A DNA stretch of 64,000 nt from Planctomycetota bacterium. Lineage in GTDB: Bacteria > Planctomycetota > Brocadiia > JAADGH01. Shown piece after piece: positions 34,339-42,506 of this stretch. Location of the stretch: contig JAADGH010000109.1 of the NCBI GenBank assembly GCA_013152475.1, forward strand, positions 8,247-72,246. The letters run 5' to 3'. The notes below the pieces were generated by a model. That model was not told where the DNA came from, did not search any database, and was given only the letters and a program-made list of their open reading frames with translations. The position numbers were made by a program, and so were the translations under genes. Position 1 is the stretch's first letter, and each line of letters opens with the position of its first letter.

Positions 34339-35235
34339 ATGAAAAACGCCCTCATCATCCTGAACCCTATTGCCGGCGCGCGCCGGGGCGCCGACCTGTC
34401 GGCGCGTCTCCGGCGGATGCTTCTGGAGGAGGGGGTGGATGCTACGATCACCGAGACGGCGCGGCGCGGCGACGCCGAGACCATTGCCCGGGAGGAACAC
34501 GCGCACTACGACATGGTCGTCGGCGCCGGAGGTGACGGGACAGTGAACGAGGTGGCCTCGGGGCTCCATGGGACGGACACGCCCCTCGGCATCCTCCCCC
34601 TCGGCACGGCGAATGTGCTCGCCCGGGAGCTCGGCATTCCCCTCGGCATGAAAGGCGCCTGCCGCGTCCTGGCCTCGGGCGTTCCCCGGGCCATCGATGT
34701 GGGTTTGGCCTTATTCCCATCCCGGAACACCGGGCACCCCTTCCTGTCCATGGCCGGAGCGGGGCTGGACGCGGCCGTGGCCCATGCCTATAAGGCCGTT
34801 CGGAGGAAGTCCAGCCGGTACCATCAGTACGTTGTTCCGATCCTCCTGAGCATCCGCGATTTTCACTTTCCGGAGATTCACGTTTCCCTCGACGGCCGGC
34901 CCCTCGCGAAGCCGGCGACCTCGGTGATCGCTGGCAACATCCGCACCTACGGCGGCCCGTTCCGGCCCACTCCCCATGCCGAGCCGGACGATGGGCTGCT
35001 GCATGTCTGCGCCGTCCACGTCCGGAACACGCGGGACCTGCTCCGGTGCCTGTGGGGGACCATGACCGGCCGGCACATCGACTATCCCGACGTGACGTAC
35101 GCCACTGCACGGGAGGTTCGCATCGAAAGCGGAGACCACGTTCGCGTGCAGCTCGACGGCGATGCGGTGGGACGTCTTCCGGTGCAGCTTTCTATTCTCC
35201 CGCGCGGCCTGTCTGTGATTGCCCCAGGGGTCTGA
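34339..35235 (+). CDS. Diacylglycerol/lipid kinase family protein (YegS/BmrU/DagK type)
   Basis: This 298-residue DAGK catalytic-fold protein shows 'LIILNPIAGARRGADLSARLRRML', the nucleotide-binding 'VVGAGGDGTVNEVASGL' and 'LGILPLGTANVLARELGIP', then the C-terminal beta-sandwich with 'TSVIAGNIRTYGGPFRPTPHAEPDDGLLHV'. Members phosphorylate diacylglycerol, sphingoid bases or related lipids with ATP at the membrane surface. The spacing and motifs are complete. It has its own promoter and is divergent from the ATPase operon. The exact lipid is not determinable. Confidence 0.92.
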   Translation: MKNALIILNPIAGARRGADLSARLRRMLLEEGVDATITETARRGDAETIAREEHAHYDMVVGAGGDGTVNEVASGLHGTDTPLGILPLGTANVLARELGIPLGMKGACRVLASGVPRAIDVGLALFPSRNTGHPFLSMAGAGLDAAVAHAYKAVRRKSSRYHQYVVPILLSIRDFHFPEIHVSLDGRPLAKPATSVIAGNIRTYGGPFRPTPHAEPDDGLLHVCAVHVRNTRDLLRCLWGTMTGRHIDYPDVTYATAREVRIESGDHVRVQLDGDAVGRLPVQLSILPRGLSVIAPGV

Positions 35236-35257
35236 ACAAATTTCTGCGAAAAACCGC

Positions 35258-35286
35258 TTGACAAGCGAGGGGTGAGCCCATACGAT
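35258..35286 (+). promoter_or_regulatory. Promoter of the HTH-PilZ gene
   Basis: TTGACA (35258-35263), 17 bp, TACGAT (35281-35286), 40 bp before the start codon. Confidence 0.65.
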
Positions 35287-35326
35287 AGGGCGTTGCACAT
35301 GTGCGGTTAACCGGAAGGAGGAGCTC

Positions 35327-35830
35327 ATGTCCATCACCCACGAGGAAATCGCCAGTCGCCTCAATCTCGCGCGAAGCACCGTCACTCGAATCCTCAACAA
35401 CGACCCAAACTACCGGGCGAGCCAAAAAACGCGCAAGAAAGTCCTGGCCCTGGCGAGGGAGCTCAGCTATGACTTCGGCAACCTGCGCCGCATCCATCGC
35501 CGCCGGTTCGAGCGCATTCCAGTGGACTTTCCGGTGTATGTGAAGATCCTCCTGCCCGACGACATGGTGTTTGACGAGGGCCACGCGAAGATGCTCGACC
35601 TGAGCCCGGTCAGCGCGCTCATCGGTGAGTTCCGGCTCCACAAGCAGGTGATGCCGGTGACGGAGTTTCTCCTCGGGATTGAGGTCCTGGAGGGAGAACT
35701 CGCTGCCGTCAGACTCCGGGCGCGCATCGCACGAATCAGCCTGACGGAGGGGGTGCAGATGGGCGTGGAGTTCGTGGAGATCGAACGGGAGGTGCTGGAC
35801 CGGATCAAGAAGTTCCTGAACTACGGTTGA
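35327..35830 (+). CDS. LacI-type HTH fused to a PilZ domain
   Basis: In this 167-residue protein, residues 1-55 match the LacI-family DNA-binding helix-turn-helix and hinge start ('ITHEEIASRLNLARSTVTRILNN', then 'SQKTRKKVLALARELSYDF'). In place of a sugar-binding domain there is a PilZ domain: R59-x3-R63 ('RRFERIPVDFPV') and a D-x-S-x-x-S variant of the second motif (D92-L-S94, with the usual glycine replaced by S97). PilZ domains bind cyclic di-GMP, so this could be a nucleotide-responsive DNA-binding regulator. Binding is uncertain because of the motif change. GGAAGGAGG precedes the start. Confidence 0.82.
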   Translation: MSITHEEIASRLNLARSTVTRILNNDPNYRASQKTRKKVLALARELSYDFGNLRRIHRRRFERIPVDFPVYVKILLPDDMVFDEGHAKMLDLSPVSALIGEFRLHKQVMPVTEFLLGIEVLEGELAAVRLRARIARISLTEGVQMGVEFVEIEREVLDRIKKFLNYG

Positions 35831-35885
35831 GCCCCACCGCAAACAAAAGCAATGGGACGGCCGGCAGGGATCGAGAGTGCGACCG

Positions 35886-36020
35886 TTAATCCTCCGCCAA
35901 TGTGCGGTAGAGCCCTCTTCGGATGTTCTCTCTCACGTCGCCCATGAACTTCCGGATGTGTTCTTTCGCCAGTTTCTCTGCAAAATCGGCGTCTTTCTTG
36001 TCAATCGCTTCGATGGCGCC
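35886..36020 (-). pseudogene. GntR/FadR regulator C-terminal (FCD) remnant
   Basis: On the minus strand the last 44 codons of an otherwise meaningless frame read 'IEAIDKKDADFAEKLAKEHI', the final helix pattern of FCD ligand-binding domains in GntR-family regulators. No DNA-binding domain or the rest of FCD precedes it; the upstream codons are antisense to the radical SAM gene. It appears to be the tail of a lost regulator gene, cut where the radical SAM gene now begins. Confidence 0.6.
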
Positions 36021-36103
36021 AGTCCCGGCCTGCCCGGGCCGTCCGAGAGGTCGGGGGCCCACCGGCTCATAGGGTTGGAGAGGCGATTGGAAAGGAGTAG
36101 CTA

Positions 36104-37441
36104 ATGATTGTGCTGATCGCCGGACCGCAGAAACCGCCGCGCTCGTTTCAAGGCCTGGGTCTGCCGTATCTGGGGGGTGTCTTGGAGGAAGCCGGTTTCG
36201 AGGTGAAGATATGCGATAAGTATCCGCCCTCTCCGGACACCGACGATGAGGCCGTGCTCGACGAGCGGCTGGCGGCGGAAATCGCAGGGATGAACCCATC
36301 CCTCGTCGGGATCACCATCCACACGCCGATGGTCGTTGAGCGGACTCGTCTTGCGAAATGTCTCCGAGAGCACCTGCCGGACACACTCCTGGTTGCGGGG
36401 GGGCATCATCCCAGTGCCGAGCCGGAGGATCTTCTTCAGAACTCCGACTTCGACGTGTGCGTGATCGGCGAAGGGGAAGAGACGCTGCTGGAGATCGCAC
36501 AGCGGGTTGAGGAGGGACAGGGACGCGAACGGACCGACTGGCTGGCAAAAGTCCGCGGTGTGGTCTATAGGCACGAAGGAGAGATCGCGAGGACCGAGCC
36601 CCGCCCGCCGGTTGCCGACCTGGATTCCATGCCCGTCCAGGCCCATCATCTCCTCGGGCTGGAAGACTATGGCCCTCATCCCCACCTCGGCATCAAGAGC
36701 GCTGGTCTCCTGACCTATCGCGGATGCCCGATGGGCTGTGTATTCTGCATGAACCCCCAGGGGCGCAAGGTGCGCAGGCGGAGCCCATCGAACGTGGTGG
36801 ATGAGATGGCGCATGTGATGAGAGAGTTCGACGTGTCCGGCTTCAACTGCTACGACAACATGTTCGGCCTGAACCGGAGGCATGCGTTGGCGGTCTGCGA
36901 CGAGATCCTCCGGCGCAAGCTGGACGTGACATGGGGGTGTTGGACCGGGGGGAACCTGGTGGACAAGGAACTGGCCGAGAAGATAAAGGCATCCGGCTGC
37001 GGTCGAGTGGGCTTCGGCGTGGAAAGCGGCGACGACGAGGTGCTGGCCACGGCCCGGCCGGGCTTCACCGCAGCGCAGCATCTCGAGGGCATCCGGGATC
37101 TGAAAATCGCAGGGATCAAAGTGACTCCTTTCTTCATGATCGGTCTGCCCGGCGAATCCGAGGAGAGCGTGCGGCGGACAGTCGAGTTCGCGAAGCGCTG
37201 CGGGGCGGATGAGGTCTGCCTGGGCATCTTTCGCCCCTATCCCGGGACCGCCGTCTGGAACGACCCGGCAGCCTTCGGCGCTCGAATCACTCATGGGCCG
37301 AACTATGAGGCCTACATCGAGACGGAGAAGCTCTCCCGCGCGGCGATGTTGGAGTGCGCGGAGTGGGCGGGCGAGGAATTGAAACGGAGCGGATCGATGA
37401 AGGTCGAGTTCCTCCGGCTCGATAAGTATGCATGGGAATAG
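36104..37441 (+). CDS. B12-binding radical SAM protein
   Basis: The 445-residue protein has an N-terminal B12-binding Rossmann-like domain (residues about 1-140, 'GLGLPYLGGVLEEAGFEV', 'LVAGGHHPSAEPED', 'DFDVCVIGEGEETL') and a radical SAM core with the 4Fe-4S cluster motif C208-x3-C212-x2-C215 ('YRGCPMGCVFC'). It then shows 'RVGFGVESGDDEVL' and 'GIKVTPFFMIGLPGESEESV', typical of the B12-dependent class (methylthiotransferase- and methylase-like). It would use cobalamin and SAM for methylation or carbon-skeleton chemistry on an unknown substrate. It ends 13 bp before a Gfo/Idh/MocA gene with a strong ribosome site, so they should work together. Confidence 0.9.
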   Translation: MIVLIAGPQKPPRSFQGLGLPYLGGVLEEAGFEVKICDKYPPSPDTDDEAVLDERLAAEIAGMNPSLVGITIHTPMVVERTRLAKCLREHLPDTLLVAGGHHPSAEPEDLLQNSDFDVCVIGEGEETLLEIAQRVEEGQGRERTDWLAKVRGVVYRHEGEIARTEPRPPVADLDSMPVQAHHLLGLEDYGPHPHLGIKSAGLLTYRGCPMGCVFCMNPQGRKVRRRSPSNVVDEMAHVMREFDVSGFNCYDNMFGLNRRHALAVCDEILRRKLDVTWGCWTGGNLVDKELAEKIKASGCGRVGFGVESGDDEVLATARPGFTAAQHLEGIRDLKIAGIKVTPFFMIGLPGESEESVRRTVEFAKRCGADEVCLGIFRPYPGTAVWNDPAAFGARITHGPNYEAYIETEKLSRAAMLECAEWAGEELKRSGSMKVEFLRLDKYAWE

Positions 37442-37454
37442 GAGGAGACAGGCC

Positions 37455-38471
37455 ATGGCGAGGAGCGATTGGGGTATTGGGATTGTCGGGCTGGGGAACA
37501 TCGCCAACGTGCACCTGGAGGCCTACCGCAAGGCCGGCCTGAACATCGTTGGCGGGGCGGAGGTCGATGCCCGAAAGAGAAAGCTCGCGCAGGAGCGGTG
37601 GAAATTGCCCACCGTGACGGAGGACTTCCGCGAGCTGGTCTCCATGCCCGACGTGAAGGTCGTCGATGTGGCCGTGCCGCAGAATATCGAGATTCGAAGG
37701 CCGATCATCGAGTTCGCGGCTGAGCAAGGACGGGCCCTCTTCGTGCAGAAGCCGATGGTCCCCTACCTGTCCCAAGCCAAGGAGCTTGTCAGGATCGCCG
37801 AGCAACACAGCGTTCCCTTCATGGTCAACCAGAATTCCCTCTTCGTCCCCGGCTTCATGGCCATGGAACCTTATCTCAGGGACCCGCGTTACATCGGCAG
37901 GCCCTACTACTTCCAGATCGAGAACAGATCATGGGCCTACCCCAGGCACAAGTGGGCGGCGACACAGGATCGTTTCATCACCTCGGCCATGGGCATTCAT
38001 CACTGCGCCCTCGTGGTGCACTGGTTCGGCGAGTGGGAATCGGTCTATGCGCTCCAGGGCCGGGACGCATCGCAGTCGGAGCTGAAGGGGGAGAACCTCA
38101 GCGTGATCTCGGTGAAGTTCGAGAGCGGAGTCCAGGGCGTGATCATCAACAACTGGTGCTATCGCGGCAGCCGGCCCCGGCCCCACCCCCGCGAGGAGAT
38201 CGTGATCCAGGGCGACGCCGGGGCCATCACGGGCGACAGCGAGGACATCTGCGTCACCACGTGCGACCCGCCGTCGGAGATCCGTCCGAAGTTCCAGGGC
38301 AAGTGGTTTCCCGACGCCTTCGGCAACTCCATGTGCCACTTCCTTGATGCCCTCGACAAGGAGAAACCGTTCCTGAGCTCAGGCCGGGAGAACCTGAAGG
38401 CCGTGGCGTTGGCCGAGGCCGCGTACCTCTCGGCGGCTGAGCGTCGCGAGGTGCGTCGCGAGGAACTATAG
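37455..38471 (+). CDS. Gfo/Idh/MocA family oxidoreductase paired with radical SAM gene
   Basis: I start this 338-residue protein at ATG 37455, after GGAGGAGACAGG. It has 'WGIGIVGLGNIANVHLEAYRKAG', a Rossmann loop with the expected glycines, and 'LFVQKPMVPYLSQAKEL', in which the family's EKP becomes QKP. The catalytic lysine is kept. The C-terminal domain contains 'TSAMGIHHCALVVHWFGEWESVYAL', a likely substrate-binding region. It is a cytosolic NAD(P)-dependent sugar or polyol dehydrogenase candidate, co-transcribed with the B12-binding radical SAM enzyme. The substrate is unknown. Confidence 0.9.
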   Translation: MARSDWGIGIVGLGNIANVHLEAYRKAGLNIVGGAEVDARKRKLAQERWKLPTVTEDFRELVSMPDVKVVDVAVPQNIEIRRPIIEFAAEQGRALFVQKPMVPYLSQAKELVRIAEQHSVPFMVNQNSLFVPGFMAMEPYLRDPRYIGRPYYFQIENRSWAYPRHKWAATQDRFITSAMGIHHCALVVHWFGEWESVYALQGRDASQSELKGENLSVISVKFESGVQGVIINNWCYRGSRPRPHPREEIVIQGDAGAITGDSEDICVTTCDPPSEIRPKFQGKWFPDAFGNSMCHFLDALDKEKPFLSSGRENLKAVALAEAAYLSAAERREVRREEL

Positions 38472-38669
38472 CGTGGTCAGGGTTGCTGTCTTGGCTTGCA
38501 TGTCAGAGGCGGTAAAGTAATGGAAATCGGGAAAATCGGTGACAGTGTATTCTATTGATTCCTCGCTCCCAGACTTTGCCTGGGATCAAATATTCCGGAA
38601 ATATTCCGGGGACATAACCAATCCTGTTCGGCGCGGTAGTTGTTTGGATTTTTGGTTTGCTCACGTGCG

Positions 38670-38893
38670 AGACAGTTCGTCCAAATCCGCGGCGTCAAAT
38701 ATCGCCGCAATATCCTCCGTCTCATCGAACCTCTCCACGACCATTGGGATTGCCCCAATCGAGATATTCACGATGACGAATATGTCGCCTACCTCATCCT
38801 CTACTTCTTCACCCCCGTCCTCGATTCCATGCGCGGACTCCAACAGGCCAGCGAGTACGCCGTCCTCCGCGAACAACTCGACCAAGGCAAACT
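38670..38893 (+). pseudogene. Transposase remnant, IS4-like N-terminal fragment
   Basis: The frame reads 'FVQIRGVKYRRNILRLIEPL' and then 'YLILYFFTPVLDSMRGLQQAS', the conserved N-terminal region of a group of IS4-family transposases common in Planctomycetota-like genomes. The DDE catalytic part is absent; the frame instead runs out at the end of the ABC ATPase gene on the other strand. It marks an old insertion at the edge of the lower-GC island. Confidence 0.6.
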
Positions 38894-39598
38894 CTACGTA
38901 GTTCCCTCTGTTTTGGATTGGCAGGAGGTAACGGTCCTGACATCTTCTATCCGCCCCTGCTTCAAGGAAACCACCCGCGTGGCGATATCAAAAGCCTCGT
39001 CCCGATCATGGGTTACGTAAAGCAGGGTGACCCCAAGTTTTTCCTGAAGTCGAAGAATCTCGTTCCGCAGTCGCACATTCAATTCCAAGTCGAGGCTGGA
39101 AAGCGGTTCATCCATCAAAAGCACGTTGGGTTCAAGAACCAGAGCCCTTGCGAGGGCCACGCGCTGTTGCTGCCCCCCGGACAATTCAGCGGGCTTTCTG
39201 TCCTTATAGCCTGCCATGCCCACAAGGTTCAGTATGTTCCGGATTCGCCCTTCCCTTTCAATTTTTTTTATGCCTTTGGCCTTCAGCCCGAACTCGATAT
39301 TTCCTTTTACACTCAGATGGGGCCAGAGGGCAAGATCCTGAAACACCATGCCCAGGTTACGCTGCTCCGGCGGCTTAATAGTGCGGCCATTTTTCGATAC
39401 CAACTCGCCGGCAATCGAAATACTGCCGGTATCCGGCGCAATGAAACCTGCAATCAGCCGAAGGATCGTCGTTTTGCCACAGCCGGATGGGCCAAGGATA
39501 ACGATGCGCTCTCCCTCATCGATTTCCAGCGAGATGTTGCTTAAGGCTTTTGCCCCGTTATAGAGTTTGGAGACGGAATCTATGCCGATGATCTTCAT
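38894..39598 (-). CDS. Ferric-type ABC transporter ATP-binding protein (C-terminus probably truncated)
   Basis: The 234-residue protein starts at ATG 39598. It has Walker A 'GPSGCGKT' (residues 36-43), Q-loop 'VFQDLALWPHLSV', signature 'LSGGQQQR', Walker B 'VLLMDEPLSSLD' and the switch histidine in 'YVTHDRDEA'. The full ABC core is therefore present and should hydrolyse ATP to drive import. FbpC/PotA-type ATPases usually run to about 350 residues with a C-terminal regulatory domain. Here the sequence diverges from family after 'QGRIE' and stops next to the transposase remnant. It overlaps the permease stop by 4 bp. Confidence 0.88.
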   Translation of the reverse strand: MKIIGIDSVSKLYNGAKALSNISLEIDEGERIVILGPSGCGKTTILRLIAGFIAPDTGSISIAGELVSKNGRTIKPPEQRNLGMVFQDLALWPHLSVKGNIEFGLKAKGIKKIEREGRIRNILNLVGMAGYKDRKPAELSGGQQQRVALARALVLEPNVLLMDEPLSSLDLELNVRLRNEILRLQEKLGVTLLYVTHDRDEAFDIATRVVSLKQGRIEDVRTVTSCQSKTEGTT

Positions 39599-41190
39599 CT
39601 CATTGCCCCTCTCGCCGTGACCTTGGGTATCATCCATAAGATTCCTGCCGGCAGCAACGTCGCTGCTATCATAACCATGCAAAGGGCGGCGATGAGCATC
39701 GGAGATCCATTGGCCATGAGGGTCAAAATGCGCACGGGCAGTGTGTCATGTCCCGCCGGATAAACCAGCATGGTGATTTCGGTATCCCGCAATAAAAATA
39801 TATAACCCACCAGCCAACCGGCCAGCAGGCCGCGTCGGGCCAGTGGTGCAACGATAAATGCCATCCGGCGAAACCATCCTGCTCCTGCAACCCGGGCGGC
39901 CTCTTCCATGGAGGGCGGGATTTGCGCAAGCTGTGTGACTGAGATTCGGCTGGTCAGGGCCGTGTATTTTGCAAGATAGCCGAGGAGGATGATCAGGGGC
40001 GTACTATAGATAAAGTTTGTCCATGACGTGTTCCACAGACTGATAAGGCCGATGCCGATCACCGTGCTTGGAAGGGCAAAAAGAAAGATCGTCAATGAAT
40101 CCACGGACCGCCAGCACCTTAACGCCTTTGTTTGTATCAGATAACCCGTAAAAAACCCCAGAAAGGTGAGGAGGGTGGCCCCGATGACAGCATACATGAG
40201 ACTTCGCAACAGGCTGCCTCCGGCCCTGTTCAGCGCCTCGGCGTAGGCGTCTACGCCGGCCGACTGAATGACAAGGACGGCCATCGGCACGATCACAATT
40301 ACAAGCCCGGTGATTGCAACGATCACAAATAACCATGTGCGGTGGGGACCGAGCTCTATCGGGGGCGTGTGCTTACCCATGGGAGATGGACGCAGTTGAT
40401 ATGTCCTTTCACGCAGGAACGCGGCCTCCGCGAGAAGAAGTATCAGCGTAACAGCGGCAAGCGGGACGGCGGCAGCCGTGGCGGCCTTGAAGTTGTAAAA
40501 GGCGGAAAACTGGGTGAAACTTTCCACGGGGAAGACATCATATCGCAGGAAATTCGGCACACTGAACTCCCCAAAGCTGAGGAGGAAGACCAGCATGGCG
40601 GAGAGCAGCACACCGGGCAGGATGAGTGGAATCGTGATTCCCTTCATTACCCCGCGCCAGTTCGAAACCAACCTTCCTGCCTCTTCCAGCCGGGGGTTGA
40701 TGGTCCTTAAAAAGATCATTGTAAGCAGCATTGGTATCGGCAGGAAGATTGAGGAGAGGGCGGCAGTACAGCCGGGGAGGCCGAAGAGAAAGCGGGCTGT
40801 CGCCCTGGTGACCGAGGCACCAAGCAGGTGCGCCAGGAGTCCTTCTCTTCCCAGGAGATCAAACCACGAGACCGCGATGATGTACGGAGGGATGAGCAGG
40901 GGAATGACAAAGAGGACTGTAAAGAACCTGCGAAAGGGCAAATCCGTTTTCCCAAGGAGTACGCCTAAGGGCATCCCAACAGCAACCGTAAGCGCCGTGA
41001 CCAGGGAAGACAGGGCCATGCTGTGCCCCATCAGGGTCCACTGGTGTGCGGATGTCAGCAGGCCCCCATAGGACGCCAGGCTGAAGTGGCCATCCACAAT
41101 CACGCTCTTCATCAGCATGGAGAGAACGGGGAGCATACCGATCATAAGAAGCAGGATGACGGTAAATGTGAGGAATGCACGTCTTGCCAT
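39595..41190 (-). CDS. Ferric-type ABC transporter permease (two fused membrane domains)
   Basis: The 531-residue protein has about 12 hydrophobic segments in two homologous halves. Each half has an EAA-like coupling loop that contacts the ATPase: 'EEAGRLVSNWRGVMKGITIPLILPG' and 'EEAARVAGAGWFRRMAFIVAPL'. This double-size layout is the FbpB/AfuB iron-transporter type. It would carry the ligand bound by the upstream lipoprotein across the inner membrane. It abuts the binding-protein gene (stop 41191, start 41190) and overlaps the ATPase start by 4 bp, forming one operon. Confidence 0.93.
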   Translation of the reverse strand: MARRAFLTFTVILLLMIGMLPVLSMLMKSVIVDGHFSLASYGGLLTSAHQWTLMGHSMALSSLVTALTVAVGMPLGVLLGKTDLPFRRFFTVLFVIPLLIPPYIIAVSWFDLLGREGLLAHLLGASVTRATARFLFGLPGCTAALSSIFLPIPMLLTMIFLRTINPRLEEAGRLVSNWRGVMKGITIPLILPGVLLSAMLVFLLSFGEFSVPNFLRYDVFPVESFTQFSAFYNFKAATAAAVPLAAVTLILLLAEAAFLRERTYQLRPSPMGKHTPPIELGPHRTWLFVIVAITGLVIVIVPMAVLVIQSAGVDAYAEALNRAGGSLLRSLMYAVIGATLLTFLGFFTGYLIQTKALRCWRSVDSLTIFLFALPSTVIGIGLISLWNTSWTNFIYSTPLIILLGYLAKYTALTSRISVTQLAQIPPSMEEAARVAGAGWFRRMAFIVAPLARRGLLAGWLVGYIFLLRDTEITMLVYPAGHDTLPVRILTLMANGSPMLIAALCMVMIAATLLPAGILWMIPKVTARGAMR

Positions 41191-42213
41191 TTAAAGCCCC
41201 ATCCATGCTTTCAAAAAAGGCTGGATTTCAACCATTTTTCTGGCAACATCGGCGTAATTCACCTGCATGACCTTGATTTCACTTATGGGCTTCAACTCGG
41301 GCGGCGTTTGAACACCGGGATGCAGGGGAATCTGGGCGCAGTCGGCAAAGGCCAGCTTTCGCTCGGTTTCCCTGGAAAGCAGATAATCAACGAGTCTTCT
41401 GGCCGCCTTCGGGTGGGGGGAGCCCTTGATGAGCACGGCCGCGTTGGGCACTATGAAACAGCCTATGCCGTTCTCCCCCTGGTCTGGATAAACCATGGTG
41501 ACGGGTTTTCCCTGCCTCATGCGATTGACGGCGTCGTCGCTGTCGACCAAGCTGAAGTCGACCCGTCCTGCGGCGACGAAGTCCGCACTTTCGCCGTTGT
41601 TTGTCGAGATGGCCACATCGTTATGCCTCACCGCCGCCATAAATTGTTTTGCCTGCTCATCACCCCAGATCGTGAACAGGGCAGCCACCTCGGCGGTTGT
41701 GGTCCCAAAGAGGGGATTGGTGATAACCGATTTCCCTTTCCAGCGGGGATCGGTATAAGCCAGGATGGTCTTGGGTTTATCCTTTACACTCTTGTTCACA
41801 ACGAGAACCCTCGCCCTGGCGGAAAAACCGGTCCAGTATCCATCGGGGTCCTTGAACACGATCGGGATATCCTTCGCATTCGGGGAAACATAGGGGGTCG
41901 ATATTTCCTTTTGTTTGAGGACTTCGGCCCGGATCGGCTCATTGGCCCAGTACACATCGGCCTGGGGATTATCCTTCTCGGCAATAAGGCGGTTCATGGC
42001 CCCGGTGCTCTTGGCCTCCTCGGTGTCGTAGACCGCCTTGACCTGTATGCCGGTTTCTTTCTCAAACCCCTTCAAGATGGGTTCTGAAAAGACCTGGTCC
42101 TCGGAGACATAGACAACGACCGTCCCGGCATTTGACGACCTATTTTTGCCGCACCCGGAAAACCAGATTGCCACTGTGGCAGAAATGGCAAGTATTGCTA
42201 TCGCCTTCTTCAT
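41191..42213 (-). CDS. ABC transporter substrate-binding lipoprotein (ferric iron type)
   Basis: The start is ATG 42213 after AAGGCGGTG. The N-terminus 'AIAILAISATVAIWFSGC' has a lipobox cysteine, so the protein is exported and lipid-anchored. The mature sequence follows class D periplasmic binding proteins of the iron family: 'VVVYVSEDQVFSEPILKGFEKETGIQV', 'ADVYWANEPIRAEVL', 'KSVITNPLFGTTTAEVAAL' and 'NGIGCFIVPNAAVLIKGSPHPKAARRLVDYLLS'. Related proteins bind ferric iron or thiamine-like and phosphonate ligands, so iron is the first guess only. Confidence 0.88.
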   Translation of the reverse strand: MKKAIAILAISATVAIWFSGCGKNRSSNAGTVVVYVSEDQVFSEPILKGFEKETGIQVKAVYDTEEAKSTGAMNRLIAEKDNPQADVYWANEPIRAEVLKQKEISTPYVSPNAKDIPIVFKDPDGYWTGFSARARVLVVNKSVKDKPKTILAYTDPRWKGKSVITNPLFGTTTAEVAALFTIWGDEQAKQFMAAVRHNDVAISTNNGESADFVAAGRVDFSLVDSDDAVNRMRQGKPVTMVYPDQGENGIGCFIVPNAAVLIKGSPHPKAARRLVDYLLSRETERKLAFADCAQIPLHPGVQTPPELKPISEIKVMQVNYADVARKMVEIQPFLKAWMGL

Positions 42214-42361
42214 GCTCACCGCCTTCTTCTGTTTGTCTGTTTATCCAACTGCAATCGCAGCACATCAGAGAAAGAATGCTCCGTCCCGCCAGGAATGGAA
42301 AGCACATACCCCGGTATCCTCTGCCCGATTGAAAAAACCTTCCCCTTCGGAATAGGCACGG

Positions 42362-42505
42362 CTACATTGGACAGAAGAAAGAGGTACATGACTCAGGGCT
42401 CGATAAAATGTACTTTGGACCAATCGCCCCACCGATGAAAACAACAACCAGAGTCAGACCCACTATGAATAGTAACAGAAATTTCTTTCCAGGCATCTTG
42501 AGCAT
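42362..42505 (-). CDS. Small 47-residue single-helix membrane protein, possibly a truncated NapC/NrfH-like cytochrome
   Basis: This ORF is below the length cutoff of the supplied track. It starts at ATG 42505, one base after the stop of the lipoprotein gene upstream (TAAAATG), and encodes 'LLLFIVGLTLVVVFIGGAIG' as a membrane anchor, followed by 'LSSPESC'. This resembles the start of NapC/NrfH-type multihaem cytochromes, where 'SPxxCxxCH' follows the anchor, but here no CxxCH is found and the frame stops soon after. It may be a relic or a true small protein. The membrane helix and tight spacing support expression. Confidence 0.5.
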   Translation of the reverse strand: MLKMPGKKFLLLFIVGLTLVVVFIGGAIGPKYILSSPESCTSFFCPM

Positions 42506-42506
42506 T

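Noticed and set aside
36101-37507. 468-codon minus-strand ORF over the radical SAM gene
   Set aside because: The plus-strand protein has the radical SAM cysteine motif and B12-binding domain; the minus-strand frame has no recognisable content.
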